From Halomonas aestuarii (GTDB taxonomy: Bacteria > Pseudomonadota > Gammaproteobacteria > Pseudomonadales > Halomonadaceae), in contig NZ_CP018139.1 in NCBI RefSeq assembly GCF_001886615.1, positions 186,001-250,000 on the forward strand: a stretch of DNA of 64,000 nt, in the 5' to 3' direction. Below, in pieces: positions 61,471 to 64,000 of this stretch. The notes beneath the pieces were generated by a model that saw nothing but the letters and a program-made list of their open reading frames with translations, did no database searches and was not told the DNA's origin. Positions within the stretch are counted from its first letter, which is position 1. Each line of letters starts with the position of its first letter. A program made the translations under genes and the position numbers.

Positions 61471-61576
61471 TCACCCGCCCGCCCGCCGGCACCAGGGAGC
61501 CGCCCGCCCTGCTGCAGTGCACCAAACGAGGACGTGACCGCCCTCGTCGGCGCCATCGCGGCGCATTCGCTCGCCC

Positions 61577-61897
61577 TCAGGCCCGGTAGTGCACGGCCAG
61601 CCAGAGGGTCGTCTGCTCGGGGGCGGTCCAGGCCACCCGATGCCGGCAATGGGCAGGAATCGTGAGGTGGTCGCCGGGCCCCAGCGCCACCTCGTCACCG
61701 GAGTCGAAGGCGATCACCGCCTCCCCCTGGAGCACCACCACCCACTCGTGCTGCGGCTGGTCATACCAGCCGGATGCCGGGGAGGAGTGTCCCCGCGAGA
61801 CGATGCGCTCGATCGTGACGTCTTCCGAACGGGCCAGCGCATCGAAGTGCTCCTCGTCGAGGTCCTCGGGCATCGCGGCGTACAGATTGCGGATCAT
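61577..61897 (-). CDS. Cupin domain protein
   Basis: A 106-residue single cupin. ATG 61897 has GGAGG nine bases upstream. Cupin motif 1 is QPQHEWVVVLQGEAVI near 47 and motif 2 is GPGDHLTIPAHCRHRVAWT near 73, providing the usual histidine metal ligands. It may be a small-molecule-binding or enzyme protein. It is transcribed divergently from the 3-hydroxyisobutyrate-dehydrogenase-like gene with about 105 bases between. Confidence 0.87.
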   Translation of the reverse strand: MIRNLYAAMPEDLDEEHFDALARSEDVTIERIVSRGHSSPASGWYDQPQHEWVVVLQGEAVIAFDSGDEVALGPGDHLTIPAHCRHRVAWTAPEQTTLWLAVHYRA

Positions 61898-62002
61898 GGG
61901 AACGGCCTCCTCGATGGACGATGATCGCTTGCCACTCGCCCCTGTATAACAGCAAGCTACGTCGAGGCTCGATGCCCTGCGCCCCTTTCTGGAGATTTCT
62001 TC

Positions 62003-62899
62003 ATGACTCAACCTCGACTCGGCTTCATCGGGATCGGCCTGATGGGCGAGCCCATGACCCGTCGCCTGCTGGAGGCCGGCTTCGACGTCAGCGTCTGGAA
62101 CCGCTCGCCCGACAAGACCGCCGGCGTGGCCGAAGCCGGCGCCCGGGTGGCAGGCTCCATCGAGGCGCTGATGACGGAAGTGGACATCGTACTGCTCTGC
62201 CTGGCCAACACCGCCGTGGTCGAGGACGTGGTGTTCGGTGAGGGCGGCGTGGCCCAGCACGGCCGCGCCGGCCAGCGCCTGGTGGACCTCTCGAGCTGCG
62301 ACCCCGCGGCCACGCGCGACTTCGCCGACTGGCTCGGCAGCGAGTGCGGGATGCTCTGGGTGGATGCCCCGGTCTCGGGGGGTGTGGCCGGTGCCGAGGC
62401 GGGCAGTCTGGCGATCATGTGTGGCGGCGAGGCCGAGGCGGTGGAGGCGATCCGCCCCGTGCTGGCGCCGCTGTCCGCCCGGGTGACCCACATGGGCCCG
62501 GTGGGCAGCGGCCAGGTCACCAAGGTGTGCAACCAGATGATCGTCGGCTGCCAGGCGGCGGTGATCGCCGAGATGGTGGCCCTGGCCGAGGCCAGTGGCG
62601 TGGAGGCCGGCCGGCTCACCGAGGCCCTGGCCGGCGGTTTCGCCGACTCGACACCGTTTCGCATCCTCGCCCCGCGCATGGCGGCGAGCGACTTCGACGA
62701 CCCGCCCTGGCACCTGCGCACCCTGCTGAAGGATCTGGACCTGGCGGTGGCCCAGAGCCAGCGCATCGGCAGCGCCACGCCGATGAGCGGCCTGGCGGCA
62801 CAGCTGATGCGCGCCCAGGCCCGCCGCGGACACGCCGAGCATGACCCGGCGATCCTGGTCGAGGCCTACCGTCCCGTCGGCAAGGAGGGGGCGACATGA
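62003..62899 (+). CDS. 3-hydroxyisobutyrate dehydrogenase / tartronate semialdehyde reductase-like enzyme
   Basis: A 298-residue beta-hydroxyacid dehydrogenase. The NAD(P)-binding motif [12 protein letters not shown] is at residues 7-18, the substrate loop [19 protein letters not shown] near 118, and the catalytic lysine in [12 protein letters not shown] near 170. NAD(P)-dependent oxidation or reduction of a 3-hydroxy acid is the reaction type. It overlaps the following SDR gene by four bases (ATGA). The substrate, for example tartronate semialdehyde, hydroxyisobutyrate or a sulfo-analogue, cannot be fixed. Confidence 0.9.
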   Translation: MTQPRLGFIGIGLMGEPMTRRLLEAGFDVSVWNRSPDKTAGVAEAGARVAGSIEALMTEVDIVLLCLANTAVVEDVVFGEGGVAQHGRAGQRLVDLSSCDPAATRDFADWLGSECGMLWVDAPVSGGVAGAEAGSLAIMCGGEAEAVEAIRPVLAPLSARVTHMGPVGSGQVTKVCNQMIVGCQAAVIAEMVALAEASGVEAGRLTEALAGGFADSTPFRILAPRMAASDFDDPPWHLRTLLKDLDLAVAQSQRIGSATPMSGLAAQLMRAQARRGHAEHDPAILVEAYRPVGKEGAT

Positions 62900-63660
62900 G
62901 CCACAACAGGGTGATCTATCTCACCGGCGGCGCCCAGGGCATCGGGCTCGGCATCGCGGCGCACCTGCTGGCCCGGGGCGACAGCGTCGCCCTGACCGAC
63001 GTCGACGCCCAGGCGGTGGCCGAGTGCCAGGAACGGCTCGGCCATGAGGAGCGGCTGCTGGCCATGGTCTCGGACGTTCGCGACGAGGCCGGTGTCGCCG
63101 ACAGCCTGGAGCGCACCCTCTCCCGCTTCGGGCGCCTCGACGGGCTCATCCACAACGCCGGCCTGTCCGATCCCTTCGCCGGTCCGCTGGAGTCCCTGGA
63201 GCTGGCCACCTGGCAAGCCTACCTCGATACCAACCTGACCGGCGCCTTCCTGTGCGCCAGGCAGGCCGCCCCCCACCTGAGGCGCACGGGGGGCGCCATC
63301 GTCAACATCGCCTCCACCCGGGCCCTCCAGTCGGAGCCCGACAGCGAGGCCTACGCCGCCAGCAAGGGGGGCATCGTGGCGCTGACCCATGCCCTGGCGA
63401 TCAGCCTGGGGCCGGAGATCCGCGTCAACGCCATCAGTCCCGGCTGGATCGAGGTGGGCGACTGGCAGAAACGCGCGCACCAGACGCCGGTGGAGCATCG
63501 CGACATCGACCGCGACCAGCATCCCGTGGGGCGCGTCGGCCGCCCGGAGGATGTCGCCGCCATGGCCGCCTTCCTGCTCTCCGACGAGGCGGGCTTCGTC
63601 ACCGGACAGAACCTCGTGGTGGACGGCGGCATGACGCGCCGGATGCTCTACGCCGAGTGA
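62896..63660 (+). CDS. SDR family oxidoreductase
   Basis: A 254-residue classical short-chain dehydrogenase. It has [13 protein letters not shown] (about 8-20), an Asp after the second strand (LTDVDAQA) that points to NAD, NAG near 90, [20 protein letters not shown] with the catalytic Ser-Tyr-Lys, and [14 protein letters not shown] at the end. It starts within the end of the dehydrogenase gene, so the two are coupled and probably act in one pathway on a sugar acid or hydroxy acid. Confidence 0.9.
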   Translation: MSHNRVIYLTGGAQGIGLGIAAHLLARGDSVALTDVDAQAVAECQERLGHEERLLAMVSDVRDEAGVADSLERTLSRFGRLDGLIHNAGLSDPFAGPLESLELATWQAYLDTNLTGAFLCARQAAPHLRRTGGAIVNIASTRALQSEPDSEAYAASKGGIVALTHALAISLGPEIRVNAISPGWIEVGDWQKRAHQTPVEHRDIDRDQHPVGRVGRPEDVAAMAAFLLSDEAGFVTGQNLVVDGGMTRRMLYAE

Positions 63661-63752
63661 GACGGCGTCGTTTTCGCCGGCGGTTTGTTCCCGGTCATGC
63701 CCTTCCGTACACTTGTTTGATTCCCGACGACCACGACCCCGAGGCGCGATCC

Positions 63753-64000
63753 ATGGCGTTTGATTCCACTTCCACCTACGTGGCCACCGAGGCCCTCAAG
63801 CAGGCGGTGAACGCCGCCGTGACCCTGGAGCGACCGCTGCTGATCAAGGGCGAGCCGGGCACCGGCAAGACCCTGCTGGCCGAGGAGCTGGCCGCCTCCC
63901 TGGGCACCCGGCTGATCACCTGGCACATCAAGTCCTCCACCAAGGCGGCCCAGGGGCTCTACGAGTACGACGCGGTCAGCCGGCTGCGCGACTCCCAGCT
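63753..64000 (+). CDS. MoxR family AAA ATPase (C-terminus beyond window)
   Basis: The first 82 codons of a MoxR-type ATPase. The Walker A motif GEPGTGKT lies near residue 32, and HIKSSTKAAQGLYEYDAVSRL is the usual following region. MoxR proteins are chaperone-like ATPases often encoded with a von Willebrand factor A protein, which would lie just beyond the right edge. The gene is 92 bases after the SDR gene on the same strand and is open at the window end. Confidence 0.88.
   Translation, partial: MAFDSTSTYVATEALKQAVNAAVTLERPLLIKGEPGTGKTLLAEELAASLGTRLITWHIKSSTKAAQGLYEYDAVSRLRDSQ

Larger units (their letters stand above)
61160..61576. other. Intergenic region upstream of polB
   Basis: About 415 bases between polB and a cupin gene, both on the minus strand. 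It contains a rho-independent terminator (61249-61272) and possibly a small RNA. A short frame in this area, of 39 codons rich in Arg and Pro, is not supported by a ribosome-binding site. Confidence 0.5.

Overview
The window is GC-rich chromosomal DNA from a gammaproteobacterium, most likely a halophile of the Halomonadaceae. Pointers are a BCCT compatible-solute transporter, an OsmC-YcaO fusion, DNA polymerase II, YejK/NdpA, TrxC, an Amt transporter behind an NtrC/sigma-54 promoter, and broadly Halomonas-like codon use. No rRNA, tRNA, phage genome or CRISPR array is visible. The organism assignment is an inference from gene content.

Layout. 0-14 kb: a GGDEF-EAL protein cut by the left edge, a PAS-GGDEF cyclase, the OsmC-YcaO protein, a TTC38-like protein, an alpha/beta hydrolase, an orphan membrane beta-barrel protein resembling Cap15, a MAPEG protein, a DUF1330 protein, two CPBP proteases with a DUF6544 protein, and a GAF-GGDEF cyclase behind a frameshifted gene. 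Almost all of this is on the minus strand. 14-23.5 kb: a divergent LysR/VOC pair, a bestrophin-like protein, the BCCT transporter, a short tail-collar protein, a NUDIX-MBL fusion, a ridA interrupted by an amber codon, amt with a complete NtrC/sigma-54 control region, and yjbQ. 23.5-34 kb: ChaN-PDZ, a YbaK-type deacylase, a ClC channel overlapping an orphan solute-binding protein, a methyltransferase, an SDR, a DUF523-DUF1722 protein and a GFA protein.

33.5-39.3 kb: a putative periplasmic copper module (a Met/Gly-repeat protein with a Spy/CpxP-like tail plus a DUF411 protein), a monooxygenase, a decayed copy of a racemase-like gene, a SEL1/peptidoglycan-binding protein, the intact racemase-like gene, DUF503, GGCT and a small membrane protein. 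39.5-43.6 kb: an island of lower GC with an MFS exporter and a two-gene, rearranged version of a rifampin-phosphotransferase or phenylphosphate-synthase type enzyme. 43.7-49 kb: two coupled exported proteins, then an AT-richer cluster of integron gene cassettes with recognisable attC sites but no integrase in view, bordered by a scar of a type I restriction hsdM gene.

49-64 kb: mainly housekeeping genes. These are YbjQ, a parvulin, DUF6494 with an ABC-2 exporter, carbamate kinase, NdpA, a quinone reductase-like protein, a membrane GGDEF cyclase overlapping trxC tail to tail, an MsbA-type ABC exporter, DNA polymerase II, a possible small RNA, a cupin, two dehydrogenases and the start of a MoxR ATPase.

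The items most worth a second look are the split phosphotransferase with its exporter, the integrase-less cassette cluster, the Met-rich copper module and the Cap15-like orphan. Start codons were chosen by ribosome-binding site and family length, and they often lie downstream of the longest reading frame.
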